Source: Aquatica leii (lineage: Eukaryota; Arthropoda; Insecta; Coleoptera; Lampyridae). From it: a stretch of 64,000 nt of DNA. The stretch covers positions 54,122,837 to 54,186,836 of the forward strand of contig CM069438.1 of the NCBI GenBank assembly GCA_035610365.1. The letters are read 5' to 3'. How positions within the stretch are numbered: the first letter of the stretch is position 1; every line of letters begins with the position of its first letter. A program made the translations under genes and the position numbers. Under the pieces are notes generated by a model. The model was not told the DNA's origin and did not search any database. It worked only from the letters and a program-made list of their open reading frames with translations. Below are positions 46,061 to 58,803 of the stretch, piece by piece.

Positions 46061-47560
46061 GAACGTTACCGTCTTATTAAACACCTAGGTGTTTAATATT
46101 CCATATTAAACAAGAAAAAAACAGTAATTAATAATGCTTACAATGCAGGAAGATAATACTAAAATAAAATATAAAAAAATCGATTTTTTTTTAATGTTCT
46201 AATTTATTACATTAGCAAACACCTAGGTATCTAATATTATATATTAAACATAAAAAAATAATAATCAATAGTCTGAAGTAATGTAATAAATTATATTCAT
46301 ACAATATAAACGTATAGCACTAAAATAACATCTAAAAAATCCGATTGTTTCAAGTTTTAATGCCCAAAGCCGTTCTATTAAGCACCTAAGTGTTTAATAT
46401 TTTATAACAAGTACAAAAAAAACAACAAGCAATAGTGTGAGGTGGTGTAATAAATTCTATGCAAACAGTACAAACAAATAGCACTAAAATAGCATTAAAA
46501 AAATCGGATTATTACAAGTATTATTACAGCAACCGAAACCGTTCTATTAAACACTTAAATGTTTAGTATTCTGTATTAAATATAAAGAAACGGTAATAAA
46601 TAAAGTGGGGTAATGTAATAAACTATGTATTATATAATATATTATAAAAAATCAGATTGTTTACAGTTTTAATTTATTACACTAGCTCATCGTCATATTA
46701 AACACGTAAGTGTCTAATATTGTATATTAAACATAAAAAAACAATAATTAATAATGTGGGGTGGTGTAATAAATTGTATGTGTACGGTACAAGCAAAAAG
46801 TATCAAAATATCATTTAAAAAATCGAATTATTTAAACCTTTAGTTTATTAGACCTGCTCAAACCGTTCTATTAAACACTTAGAGGTTAATTACTGTATAT
46901 TAACTATAAAAAAACAGTAATAAATAAAGTAGAATAATGTAATACTGTGTTTTATATAAAGTATAATAAAATATTAGATTGTTTGAAGTTTTGCTTTATT
47001 ACACAAGGACACACCGTCCTATTAAACGCTTAGGTGTTAAATATTAAATCATAAATATGAAGAAACAACAGTAAATAGTATAAAATGGTGTAATAAAATA
47101 TATACATACAGTACGAGCATAAAAAGTATTAAGCTATCATTAAAAATATCGGATTATTAAAAGCTTTAATTTATTAAAGTAGAATATTGTACTAAACTAT
47201 GTATTATATAATATATTATACAATAATAGATTGTTTAAAGTTTTAATTTATTACACAAGCACGCCTTATTAAACGCCTAATTCTTAAATATTAAATATGA
47301 ATAAACAACAGTAAATAGTATTAAAATATAATTTAAAAAATTGGATTATTTAAACCTTTTATTTATTACACCTGCTCAAACAGTTCTATTAAACAATTAG
47401 ATGTTTAATACTGTATATTAACTATAAAAAACAGTAATATATAAGGTGCGAAAATGTAATAAACTATGTATTATATAATATGTTATAAAATATCAGATTC
47501 TTTAAAGTTTTAATTTACTGCACCACTATTAACCACCTTCACGTTCAATATAAATATTAG
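46061..47560 (+). repeat. array A of unit 1: about 10 repeats of about 160 bp
   Basis: Each repeat has a near-palindromic core of the form TTAAACACCTAGGTGTTTAA (cores at about 46082, 46220, 46382, 46552, 46701, 46872, 47025, 47267, 47392, 47533), then TATTAAACATAAAAAA, AACAATAATTAATA, GTGTAATAAA, TACAAGCA, AAAATCGGATTATTT and TTTAATTTATTACA. Lengths vary (about 125 to 240 bp) through deletions. Confidence 0.85.
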
Positions 47561-47569
47561 TTGTGTAGG

Positions 47570-48480
47570 TGTGTAATCTCGTGTTTATTATCAAGACGAA
47601 AGATGCAACAGCAATTAAGTAAACTAAGAACAACGCTATGGAGATAATTTACACATGGATGTTGAAGCACGAGTCACAACTATCCACTCAAAAAACAGAG
47701 GCGGTGGTCCTGAGAAGTAGCAAAAAACGTTGCAACCTGCAGCTATCCATAGGTCAGAAAATCGTAAAATAGGCAAGAGAAACTATCTAGCGATTGTTTT
47801 TGACGACAACAACACAGGATAACGTGAAAAAAGTCACTAAAAAAATCTCAAAAAATGTAGCTTTGCTGAATAGGATTTTGCCCATCATACCTTAAAAGAA
47901 TGGTGCTAAACAACCTATGCAACTCGATAATGCTGTATGAAGCATAAATCCCGGAAAAAACTATTCTACGAATATAAAAATGAAGTAATCAAACTGCAGC
48001 ATATGATATTGCTAAGAGTTGCCATGGCATATAGAAGTACCTCGAAAGCGGCTCAAGTAGGTACAGGATGTTGGTCATTGCATCCTAATCAGAGAGAGAA
48101 CTGTTATTGAGAACATGAAACTAGCCGGAACACAAATGAAGATAAAGAACAATAGACAAATTAAACACCTAGTAACAATGTAATGATACAGAAATACTAA
48201 CGAGACATAGATCCTTTGTAAAAAACCTAAAGAGAATTGGTAGAACGATAGGTGACAAATGTATATATTGCCACCAAATCGATAATGTCGAGCACACTAT
48301 AATAAACTGCCTAAGGTAGAGTAAAGAAAGAGTAAAACTACGTGAACAAACACGGTTCGATACGGTAAGAGATCCGATCTAGAAAATAAAAACGGAAGAA
48401 AGATTATGGAATATAGGGTGCATGGCAATTGTATTATTATGACAACCAAAGAAGAAAGTATCTACATAACCTCAAATTGA
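47570..48480 (+). pseudogene. LINE RT C-terminal fragment in centre of unit 1
   Basis: The + strand shows TQKTEAVVLRS (47690-47720) and KKRCNLQLSIGQKIVK (RT thumb), KKISKNVALLNRILPI, a block like LRVAMAYRSTSKAA (48010-48055; compare LRV.SAYRTVS..A in R1-group LINEs), and at the end DKCIYCHQIDNVEHTIINCL followed by R (48250-48320), a CCHC zinc knuckle with its usual C..C...EHt...C spacing. It lacks endonuclease and most of RT, and stops and frame changes are frequent. It is distinct from the other LINEs in the window. Confidence 0.75.
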
Positions 48481-48619
48481 AACATTAGTAATAGTAAGTT
48501 ATGTAGAAAACTATGGTTTGTAGTGCTAAAACACTACACTGAGTATACATGACTTACTAAGTGTTCCTATGTCATGTATCAAACGGTTTTGGTCTATAAT
48601 CCCAAGCGTGCGTAGAGAG

Positions 48620-50670
48620 AAGTTTCAGCCACAAAAAAAATACCTAGGTGTGTAATATAACGGTGTTTACTAGTGTAATAAATTACAACTTTAAACAATT
48701 CGATTTTTTAAATGTATTATCTCCTTGTACTATACGTCTATAATTTATCACACCGCACAACGCTATTGATCATTGTTTCTTTTTGTTTATATACCATAAT
48801 AGATATATAGGTGTGTAATACAATGGTGCGTACTAGTGTAATAAATTAAAATTTAAAACAAACCGATTTTTATATGTTGTTTTAGTACTATCTGCTTATA
48901 CCCTATGCAAGCAACTACAGCACCCCACACTATTGATTATAGTTTCTTTGTGTTTATATACAATATTAGATACCTAGGTGTGTAATAAAATTTTGTGCAC
49001 TAGTGTAATAAACTGGTACTTCAAACAAATAGATTTCTTTAAATGCTGTTTTAATATTATATGCTTGCACTGTGTGCATATAATTTATTACACCACCCCA
49101 CACTATTGATTACTGTTTCTTTATGTTTATCATTCAATATTAGATACCTAGGTGTCTAATACAACGGTGCATACTAGTGTACCAAATTAAAACTTAAAAC
49201 AAGTCAATATTTTAAATGTTATTTTAGTACTATCTGCTTGTACTGTATGTATATAATTTATTACAGCATTCCACACATTATTGATTATTATTTCTTTATA
49301 TTTATATACAATATTAGATACCTAGATGTCTAATACAACGGTGTATACTAGTGTACTAAATTAAAACTTAAAAAAGGCCTATGCTTTAAGTATTATTTTA
49401 GTACTATCTGCTTGTACTATATGCATATAATTTATTACAGCTCCTCATAGCACTGATTATAGTTTCTTTCTGTTTATATACAATATTAGATACCTACATG
49501 TGTAATGCAATGGTGTGTACTAGTGTAATAAATTAGAACTTGAAACAAATCGATTTTTTTAAATGCTGTTTTAGTATTATATGCTTGTACTTTGTGCATT
49601 TAATTTATTATACCACCCCACACTATTGATTACTGTTTCTTTATGTTATAAAATATTCAATATAAGATACCTAGGTGTCTAACACAATGATGTATAGTAG
49701 TGTACTAAATTAAAATTTAAAAAAAAAAAACGATATTTTAAATATTATTTTAGTACTATCTGCTTGTACTGTATGTATATAATTTATTACAGCACCTCAT
49801 ACTATTGGTTATAGATTCTTTGTATTTATATTAGATACCTAAGCGTGTAATAAAATGCTGTGTACTAGTGTAATAAATTAGAACTTAAAACAAATCAATT
49901 TTTTTAAATGCTGCTTTAGTATTATGTGATTGTAATGTGAGCATGTAATTTATTACACCACCCCACACCATTAATTATTGTTTCTTTATGTTTAATATTC
50001 AATATTAGATACCTAGATGTCTAATACACAACAGTGTATACTATTGTACTAATTGAAAACTTAAAACAAGCTAATATTTTAAATGTTATTTTAGTACTAT
50101 CTGCTTGTACTGTATGCGTATTATTTATTACAGGATCCCTCACACTATTGATTATTGTTTCTTTGTGTTTATATAGACTATTAGATACCTGGGTGTATAA
50201 TACAACTTTGCGTACTAGTGTACTAAATTAAAATCTAAAGCAAACCGATACTTTAAATGTTATTTTAGTACTATCTGCTTGTACTGCATGCATATAATTT
50301 ATTACAGCCTCCCATACTATTGATTATAGTTTCTTTGTGTTTATATATAATATACGATACCTAGTTGTGTAATACAATGTTGTGTACTAGTGTAATAAAT
50401 TAGAACTTGAAAGAAATCAATTTTTTGTATGCTGTTTTAGTATTGTCTGATTGTACTGTGTGCATACATGTTATTACAACACTATACACTATTGAATATT
50501 ACTTCTTTATGTTTAATACTCAATATTAGATACCTAACTGTCTAATTCAACGGTAAATACTCGTACTAGTGTACTAAATTACAACTTAAAACAAATCAAT
50601 TTTTTAAATGCTATTTTAGTACTATCTGCTTGTAACGTATGCATATAATTTATCTCACCACCACATATGT
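48620..50670 (-). repeat. array B of unit 1: about 12 repeats of about 172 bp, inverted relative to array A
   Basis: Core TTAGATACCTAGGTGTGTAA recurs at about 48643, 48805, 48970, 49144, 49318, 49489, 49664, 49834, 50009, 50184, 50356 and 50530. The reverse complement of a B repeat follows an A repeat through every landmark (palindromic core, GTGTAATAAATT, TACAAGCAGATAGTA, AAAATCG), so A and B are the same family in opposite orientation. Confidence 0.85.
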
Positions 50671-51600
50671 TTGCTCATTGACAGTCAAAACACATTACTT
50701 TTTAGAGATATACCAAGAAGAACAAAAAGCTGCGGTTTTTGAATATACAGTAATTTCTACCCATAGCTTCATCAGAGCATTTGTTATTCCATCTTAATTA
50801 TAATTTAATGGAGTAAAATAGCTAACGTGAAGCAACACTAATTAGTTTTACAAAAAAATATAAATTTTAGTCTATTTCGAGCTTAGAATCTCCAATACAC
50901 CAAGTCACAAAATAACGAATATGTCAATGTTCTAAACCAAACCATTTTTTGGCTGATACTTAGTGTCAAAATTCTAAAAAACGAACCTTTTTTGAATTAC
51001 CCTTTTATTGACATTTAAAAAGAATTTTTCAAAAAATCAAAACATACAAGAAACCGAGACACGAGTCATTAACCAGACAAATACAACAACGTTATTAAAA
51101 AAACCTAAGGAATATGACATCACTTTTGCGAAACCGAAAACAGTTATTAATAACTTTGTCAATTTGTTTTTATATTTTGACAAATAAAACATGAAAATAG
51201 AATTTGGTTTTTACTACTATCTTTTTCAAAAATGAATGACTAGAAAGCACATTTAGATAAATATATCTTAAAATTTTCGAGTCAATATAAGTAATGCGGT
51301 AAATCGTCTCTCTCACTTTATTACTATTACAGCTTTGTTACAAGAGTATAAATTACTTTCGAGATATGCGACGTTAATCACTCAAACTGTATTAATTATT
51401 CGTAACTGAAATTTACAAAGAATGTTTTAATATAACTATGTAAACTTTGTAATACCTGGAAGCTCATTTACAATAATCAATACATTTAATTTGACAACGT
51501 TAAAGGTATTTCTTCGTCTCAAAATAGTTAAAAGCTTCTTAAAAATTGTCGTCTATAGATTAATTACGGGTTTCCTAAAATGCACTATAGCAGAATTTTT

Positions 51601-53240
51601 TGCACGTTACCGTCTTATTTAAACACCTAGGTGTTTAATATTCCATAATAAACACAAAAAACAATAATTAATAATGTGTGTAATAAATTATATGCTTAGA
51701 TGCAGGAAGATAATACTAAAATAAATTATAAAAAATTGTTTTTTTTATGCTCTAATTTATTACACTAGTAAACACCTAGGTATCTAATATTATATATTAA
51801 ACATAAAAAAAAATAATGTAAAATAGTGTAATAAATTATGTTCATACAATATGAGCATATAGCACTAAAGTAACATATAAAAAATCTAATTGTTTCAAGT
51901 TTTAATTGATTACAATAGTTAAAGCCGTTCTATTAAGCACCTATGTGTTTAATATTATATAATAAGCATAAAGAAACAACAATCAATAGTGTGAGGTAGT
52001 GTAATTAATTTTATGTAAACAGTACAAGCAAATAGGACTAAAATAGTATTTAAAAAATCGGATTATTACAAGTAATAATTTATTACAGCAACCGAAACCG
52101 TTCTATTAAACACTTAAGTATTTAGTATTCTGTATTAAATATAAAGAAACAGTAATAAATTAAGTGGGGTAAAGTAATATTGGGTATTATATAATATATT
52201 ATAAAATATTAAATTGTTTGAAGTTTTGCTTTATTACACAAGGACACACCGTCCTATTAAACGCCTAGGTGTTAAATATTAAATAATAAATATGAAGAAA
52301 TAACAGTAACCAGTATAAGGTGGTGTAATAAATTGTATACATACAGTACAAACAAAAAGCATTAAAATAATATTTAAAACATCGGATTATTGAAAGTTTT
52401 AATTTATTACACCTGCTGAAACCGTTCTATTAAAAAATTAGATGTTTAGTAGTGTATAGTAACTATAAAAAACAGTAATAAATAAATTAGGATAATGTAA
52501 TAAACTGTGTGTTATATAATATATTATAAAACATTATATTGTTTAAAGTTTTAGTTTATTACACAAGCATACACCGTCCTGTTAAACGTCTAAGTGTTAA
52601 ATATTAAATAATAAATATAAAAAACAACAGTAATGTATTATATACCTACATACATTACACGTAAAAGATATTACATTATCATTTAAAAAATCGGATTATT
52701 TAAAGCTTTAATTTATTACACCTGCTCAAACCGTTCTATTAAGCAATTAGATGTTTAATACTGTATATTAAAAATTAAAAAAACAGTAATAATAAAGTGG
52801 AATATTGTAATAAACTGTGTATTATATAATATGTTATACTATAATAGATTTTTTAAAGTTTTAATTTATTACACAAGCACATACCGCCCTATTAAAAGCC
52901 TAAGTATTAAATATTAAATATGAATCAACAACAGTAAATAGTATAAAGTGGTGTGATAAATTATATACATAAGCACAAGCAAAAAATATTAAATTATCAT
53001 TTAAAAAAACGGATTATTTAAAGCTTTAATTTAATACACCTGCGTAAACCATTCTATTAAACACTTAGATGTTTCATACTGTATATTAACTACAAAAAAA
53101 ACAGTAATAAATAAAGTGGAATAATGTAATAAACTATATATTATAAAAGATCCGATTGTTTAAAGTTTTAATTTACTGCACCACTACACACGGTCCTGTT
53201 AAAAACCTTCATGTTCAATATACAAGCTTAGTTGCCTAGG
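51601..53240 (+). repeat. array A of unit 2
   Basis: The same A-orientation repeats, with cores such as AACACCTAGGTGTTTAATA near 51623 and ACGCCTAGGTGTTAAATA near 52261, and with deletions different from those in unit 1. Confidence 0.8.
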
Positions 53241-53249
53241 TGTGTAATC

Positions 53250-54150
53250 TTGTGCTTATTATCAAGACGGAAGATATAACGGCAATAAGAGAAACTAGGA
53301 ACAACGCTATGGAGATAATTTACATATGGATGTTAAAGCACGAGTGAAAACTATCAACTCAAGAAACAGAGTCTGTGGACCTGAGAAGTAGCAAAAAACG
53401 TTCCAACATGCAGTTATCCATAGGTGGGAAAGTCGTGAAATGAGCAAGACAAACTCTCTATCTAGGAATTGTTTTTGACGACAACAACAACGTAGAATAA
53501 CATGTGAAAAACGTCAATAAAAAATTCTCAAATAATGTAACTTTGCTAAAAAGGATTTTGTCGAGCATCACAGGCTCATCATACATAAAAAAATGGTGCT
53601 AAACAACCTATGCAATTCGATAACGATAACGCTGAGGCATCAATCTGGGAGAAAACCATTCTACGCTCCGTATATAAAAATAAAGTAAACAATCTGCAGC
53701 GTAGGATGTTGCTATGAGTTGCAATGGCATATAGAACTACCTCGGAAGCGATCCTGTAAGTAATTACAAGATGTTTGCCATTGCATTCTAATCAGAAAAA
53801 GAACTGATATTGAGATCATGGACCTAGCCGAAACACAAATGAAGATAAAGAACAATGAATAAGTTAAACACCTGGTAACAATGTAATGTTACACAAATAC
53901 TAACGAGACATAGACCCTTTGTGAAAAACCTAAAGAGAATTAGTAAAACGATAGATGACAAATGTAGATATTGTCACGAAATCGATGTCGAGCACACTAT
54001 AATAAACTGCCCAAGGTGGAATAGAGTGAAACTACGTGGTGAAATACGGTTCGGCACGGTAAGGGATCCGATCTAGAAAATAAGAACGGAAGAAAGATTT
54101 GCAGTATAGGAGTATGACAATTGTATAATTATGACAACGAAAGAGGAAAG
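53250..54150 (+). pseudogene. LINE RT C-terminal fragment in centre of unit 2
   Basis: A second copy of the fragment at 47570-48480, with the same knuckle region (CRYCHEIDVEHTIINCPRW near 53960-54020) and the same thumb phrases. It is interrupted by stops and frame changes, like its partner. Confidence 0.7.
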
Positions 54151-54454
54151 ATTCTACTTAACCTCAAATTGAAACATTAGTAATGGTAAGTTATGTAGGA
54201 AATTATGATTAGTAGTGCTAAAACCCGTTGCCTCGGTAAAGACGAGCTAAGGTAGTATTAAACAAGACTCAGTGTATGACTTAATAAGTGTTAAGTTACG
54301 TTAAGTGACTTAAAAGCATTTTGCACGTGTATATAGAAAAATTATTTTCATTAAAGTAGAGAAGAACTAAAAGAATCCTGGTTCCGATGTCATGTATCAA
54401 ACGGTACCGGTCTGTCTTCCCAAGGATGCGTAAAAACCAGTTTCAACCACAAAA

Positions 54455-56450
54455 AATACCTAGGTGTATAATACAATGGTGTTTACTATTGTAATTAATT
54501 AAAACTATAACAAATCGATTTTTATATGTTGTTTTAGTATTATCTGCTTGTACTATATGCATATAAATTAGAGCGCCCCACACTATTGATTGTTTCTTTG
54601 TGATTATATACAATATCAGATACCTAGGTGTGTAATACAATGTTTTGTACTAGTGTAATAAATAGAACTTACAACAAATCAACTTTTTTAAATGTTGTTT
54701 TAGTATTATCTGCTTGTACTGTGTGCATCTAATTTATGGCACCACCCAACACTATTGATTATTGTTTCTTTGTAATTATATATATACTATTAGATACCTA
54801 GGTGTATAATAAACTGTTGCGAACTAGTGTAATAAATTCGAACTTAAAACAAATCAATATTTTAAATGCTGTTTTAGTATTATCTGCTTGTACTATATAC
54901 ATATAGATTGCAGCACCGCACACTATTGATTATTGTTTTTTTGTGATTATATGCAATATTAGATACCTAGGTGTGTAATACAATGTTGTCTACTAGTGTA
55001 ATAAATAGAACTACAACAAATCAATTTTTAAATGTTGTTTAAGTATTATCTGTTTGTAATGTATGCAGATAAATTACAGCACCCCACACTATTTATGGTT
55101 TCTTTGTGATTATATACAATATTAGATACCTAGGTGTGTAATAAAATGCTGTGTACTAGTGTAATAAATTAGAACTTAAAACAAATCAATTTTTAAATGT
55201 TGTTTAAGTATTATCTGTTTGTACTGTATGCATATAAATTACAGACCCTCGCACTATTTATGGTTTCTTTGTATTTCTATACAATATTAGATACCTAGGT
55301 GTGTAATACAATGCTGTGTACTAGTATAATAAATTCGAACTTAAAACAAATCAAATTTTTAAATGCTGTTTTAGTATTATCTGCTCGTACTATATACATA
55401 TAAATTGATTATTGTTTCTTTGTGATAATATACAATATTAGATACCTAGGTGTGTAATACAACAGTGTATACTAGTGTACTAAATTAAAGCTTAAAACAA
55501 GCCGATATTTTAATGTTATTTTAGTACCATCTGCTTGTACTGTATGCACATAATTTATTACAGCATCTCTCACACTATTGATTATAGTTTCACTGTGTTT
55601 ATATACAATATTATATACCTAAATGTGTAATACAACTTCGTGTACTAGTGTAATAAATTAAAACTTTAAACAAACCGATTTTTTAAATGTTATTTTAGTA
55701 CTATCTGCTTGTATTGTATGCATATAAATTACTGCACCCCACAGTATTGATTATAGATTCTTTGTGTTTGCATACAATATTAGATACCTAGGTGTGTAAT
55801 ACAATGTTTTGTACTAGTGTAATAAATAGAACTTAAAACAAATCAATTTTTTTAAATGCAGTTTCAGTATTATATGCTTGTACTGTGTGCATATAATTTA
55901 TTACACCACCCTAATACAACAGTGTATACTAGTGTACTAAATTAAAACTTAAAACAAGCCGATATTTTAATGTTATTTTAGTACCATTTGCTTGTACTGT
56001 ATGCATATAATTTATTACAGCATCTCCCACACTATTGATTATAGTTTCATTGTGTTTATATACAATATTAGATACCTAAATGTGTAATACAACTTCGTGT
56101 ACTAGTGTAATAAATTAAAACTTTAAACAAATCGATTTTTTAAATGTTGTTTTAGTACTATCTGCTCGTATTGTGTTCATATAATTTATTACACTACCCC
56201 ACGGTAATGATTATTGTATCTTTATGTTTAATGTACAATATTAGATACCTTGGTGAGTAATACAACGATGTGTGCTACCTAAAACCTAAACCTAAAACAA
56301 GCCGATATTTTAAATGTTATTTTAGTACTCTCTGCTTGTAACGTATGCATATAATTTGTCTCACCACGGCACACTATTGATTATTGTTTCTTTATATTTA
56401 TATACAATATTAGATACCTGGGTGTAATAAATAGATGTTATTTTGTTCAT
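54455..56450 (-). repeat. array B of unit 2: about 12 repeats
   Basis: Cores near 54468, 54629, 54796, 54965, 55131, 55287, 55443, 55615, 55787, 56071, 56245 and 56416. One repeat boundary near 55910 is fused by deletion (TTACACCACCCTAATACAAC). Confidence 0.8.
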
Positions 56451-56905
56451 ATTTTTGCCCATTGACCGTCAAAACACATCACTTTTTTTAGAGATATACT
56501 GAGTAGAACAAAAAAATTTTTTAAAACGCAGTAATTTCTACCCATAGCTATATCAGAGCATTTGTTATTACATCTTAATCATAATTTAATCGCGTAAAAT
56601 AACTAACGTGAAGCAACACTGATTAGTTAGTTAGTTAGTAAATTTTAGTCTGTTTCGAGCTCGGAATCTCCAATACACCAAGTCATAAAATAACGAATAC
56701 GTCAATGTTCTAAACCAAACCATTATTTGGCTGATACTTAGTGTCAAAATTCTAAAAAACAAACCATTTTTTAATTACCCTTTTATCGACATTTAAAAGG
56801 TGTTTTTCAAAAAATCAAAACATACAAGAAACCAAGACACGATTTATTAGCCAGATAAATACAGCGACGTTATTAGAAAAAACTATATATCACTTTTGCG
56901 ATAAT

Positions 56906-57696
56906 GTGTATTCCCAAATATTATAGTTATGGTTTCGTATTATTTGTAAAAGATAAATTACCACCCTGTACACATCATTCAAAAAAAACTTCTATCATAC
57001 ATAATTTAAAAGATAGTCGCTCAAAAAACAACTTTTAACATTTATTTTTAGAGCTGATCGCTTTCAAAAAAATATTTTTGTGTTCACGGTTAAAAGTACC
57101 AATTTGAATAATTCAAAAAAAGTTGCAAATATTTTCATTTTTGGTGCGTTTTTAATTATTTTTTCAAGTTTAAAAAAAATAAAATCAAAAACGCTTAAAA
57201 AATCAAAACTCAACTAGAAGACTCAATGTCCATTCATATAAGACGATTACTTTTATGTCAGATTTTATCAAAATTAACAGACAATGAAATTTGAAACAAA
57301 GTTCTTGCCCAAAATACCAGTCCTAATCTTTAAATTTTTTTCAATTGATGCCATGGTTTAGAATTAATTTTGACGTCATGTTAATAACTTCTTCTTCTGA
57401 AGAAGAAACTGACAGTATGGTTAGCAAAATGTCAAAGTAAAGTTGTAAAAAATGTATTTCTGTAAATTCGTGATTTAACTTCCGTAGATATTTTTTTCTA
57501 TTGTAGTTTTGTTTAATGTTTGTGTTTCAAAAACACTAACATATCTTGGAGAAAAAATACACCACTTTGGTCTTGAAATTTTTCATGTTTTTTGAAAATA
57601 ATCCACTCTGCGATTAATGTGCTCAACGTCATAGACGTTCAGGCAAACAATTTTTTGAACGGTTTTAACATCTGAATCTATAAAGATAAAGCATTT
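56906..57696. other. AT-rich sequence with a short direct repeat
   Basis: About 57268-57325 (AAAATTAACAGACAATGAAAT ... TTGCCCAAAATACCA) resembles 58066-58125. The hairpin repeat lies between these two. Confidence 0.5.
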
Positions 57697-57976
57697 TATT
57701 GTTCTTAACTGTCATAAATTTTAATTTTTCGCTATTGTAAACCGTCTTTGACAGTTTTGGCACACTTGTCAACATAAACGTTAAATTATTTTTGAAAGAT
57801 TTTGAGACTTTGTGGGCCTGCTAGTCTCTGTTCGAGCAATAAAATGTTGTATTCAACTCGTTCCTGTCTAAATTGGACGCTTTTTTCCCAAAAGGGCATT
57901 TTTAAACCCGAGTGAAACGAGGGTTTAAAAAGTCCTCGAGGGATTTACACAGGAACTCGTTAAATAAACTACTATT
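57697..57976. repeat. hairpin (foldback-type) repeat, copy 2, loop inverted
   Basis: Outside the hairpin this is almost identical to 10777-11071 in the same orientation. The inner segment (about 57889-57942) is instead the reverse complement of the loop of copy 1: here TTTAAACCCGAGTGAAACGA, there TCGTTTCACTCGGGTTTAAA. The right arm is shortened: the AAAAAAAGCGTCCAA part is absent. Confidence 0.85.
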
Positions 57977-58584
57977 CCTTGCCTGTCTGAAATTGTAAGA
58001 AAAATTCAAAATTCAGTTATCAGACTCCATAGTATAACAAGAGGGTTATTTTTGTAGTCTCAGATATTAAAATTAACAGATAACAAAATTCAAAATAAAG
58101 TTCCTGCCCAAAATACAAAAAAAATACTTCTCTTGCTGTACCTGTCCAAAACAATTGAAAGAAAAACACATTTTTTTTAACAATTTAACCATCTGAGATC
58201 TTAGAAACTAACATACACCGATAAATCTTTTCACAAACCATGTCATCCATTATTCTTTATACAAGATTGTACACAATAAGTTTTTAGAAAGACAATTAAT
58301 CAAGCAAATACAAAGTGTTGTCAAAAAATTTTACTAATTGTTTAAAAAGCCTAAATTTTAATAAACATTCAGTTGCTGTTATCGAGTTAAAACTGTAAAA
58401 AACTACGTTCGCCATTAACGCTTTTGTTAAAACAGAGCGTAATATTTCAACAAAGAAAGACACTCGCAAGTGTCAGGTGCAAAAAAGTATTTCCACTCTT
58501 GCATATATGCGATCGTCCCACAACTTCAATATTACTTATAACAATTATAACGAACCTCGCTTCTTTGTGAGCTTTTCGCATTCA
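57977..58584. other. AT-rich sequence, no gene found
   Basis: No domain, and only the short repeat at 58066-58125 noted above. Confidence 0.4.
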
Positions 58585-58803
58585 TTAAGCTAGATGACGT
58601 ATCTCGTCTGCAGTTTCATTAGTATCTTTTTTAAACCGTATTCGCGTTTCAATTAACCGAAATATATAAACTAAAATCGTTGAGGTCGCAATAAAATTGA
58701 GAACGCCAACTGTAAATTTTGCAATTGTAAAGCTTTTCATGCGACGTTCTTTTATTCCAGGTTTTGGGTAAGAGTAATCACGTCGAAGGCTTTTCGAGTG
58801 CAT
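58585..58803 (-). CDS. hypothetical single-pass membrane protein (weak candidate)
   Basis: A 72-codon ORF from ATG 58803: a basic N-terminus (MHSKSLRRDYSYPKPGIKER), one hydrophobic segment at about residues 30-50 (FTVGVLNFIATSTILVYIF), then a charged tail (RIRFKKDTNETADEIRHLA). Codon use mixes G/C- and A/T-ending codons, unlike the AT-run ORFs nearby, and the layout suits a small inner-membrane or secretory-pathway protein. I do not recognise the family. About 50 bp upstream on the same strand an ATG frame (MTPVLHQPIEHLA) runs into GTAAGTATT, a good splice-donor form, so an alternative gene model with this ORF inside an intron exists. Confidence 0.3.
   Translation of the reverse strand: MHSKSLRRDYSYPKPGIKERRMKSFTIAKFTVGVLNFIATSTILVYIFRLIETRIRFKKDTNETADEIRHLA

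Larger units (their letters stand above)
45604..51144 (+). repeat. foldback-like unit 1 (5.5 kb)
   Basis: Layout: left flank 45604-46060; array A 46061-47560; LINE fragment 47570-48480; array B 48620-50670 in the opposite orientation to array A; right flank 50670-51144. The whole unit is repeated in tandem as 51145-56905. Arrays of tandem repeats in inverted orientation around a central segment are the plan of foldback (FB-type) elements. It has no transposase. Boundaries come from comparing the two units. Confidence 0.8.
51145..56905 (+). repeat. foldback-like unit 2 (5.8 kb), tandem copy of unit 1
   Basis: Same order as unit 1: left flank 51145-51600 (very similar to 45604-46060 by eye), array A 51601-53240, LINE fragment 53250-54150, array B 54455-56450, right flank 56450-56905. 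The central LINE fragment is visibly more diverged between units (roughly 85-90% by eye) than the left flank. Confidence 0.8.

Noticed and set aside
46061-50670. CRISPR-like array because of regular repeats
   Set aside because: Units of 125-240 bp with no unique spacers, in eukaryotic DNA and in inverted pairs; these are satellite-like repeats.
45604-51144. Helitron or Polinton interpretation of the repeat-rich unit
   Set aside because: No Rep/helicase, polymerase B, integrase or capsid motifs, and no CTRR-type end was seen.
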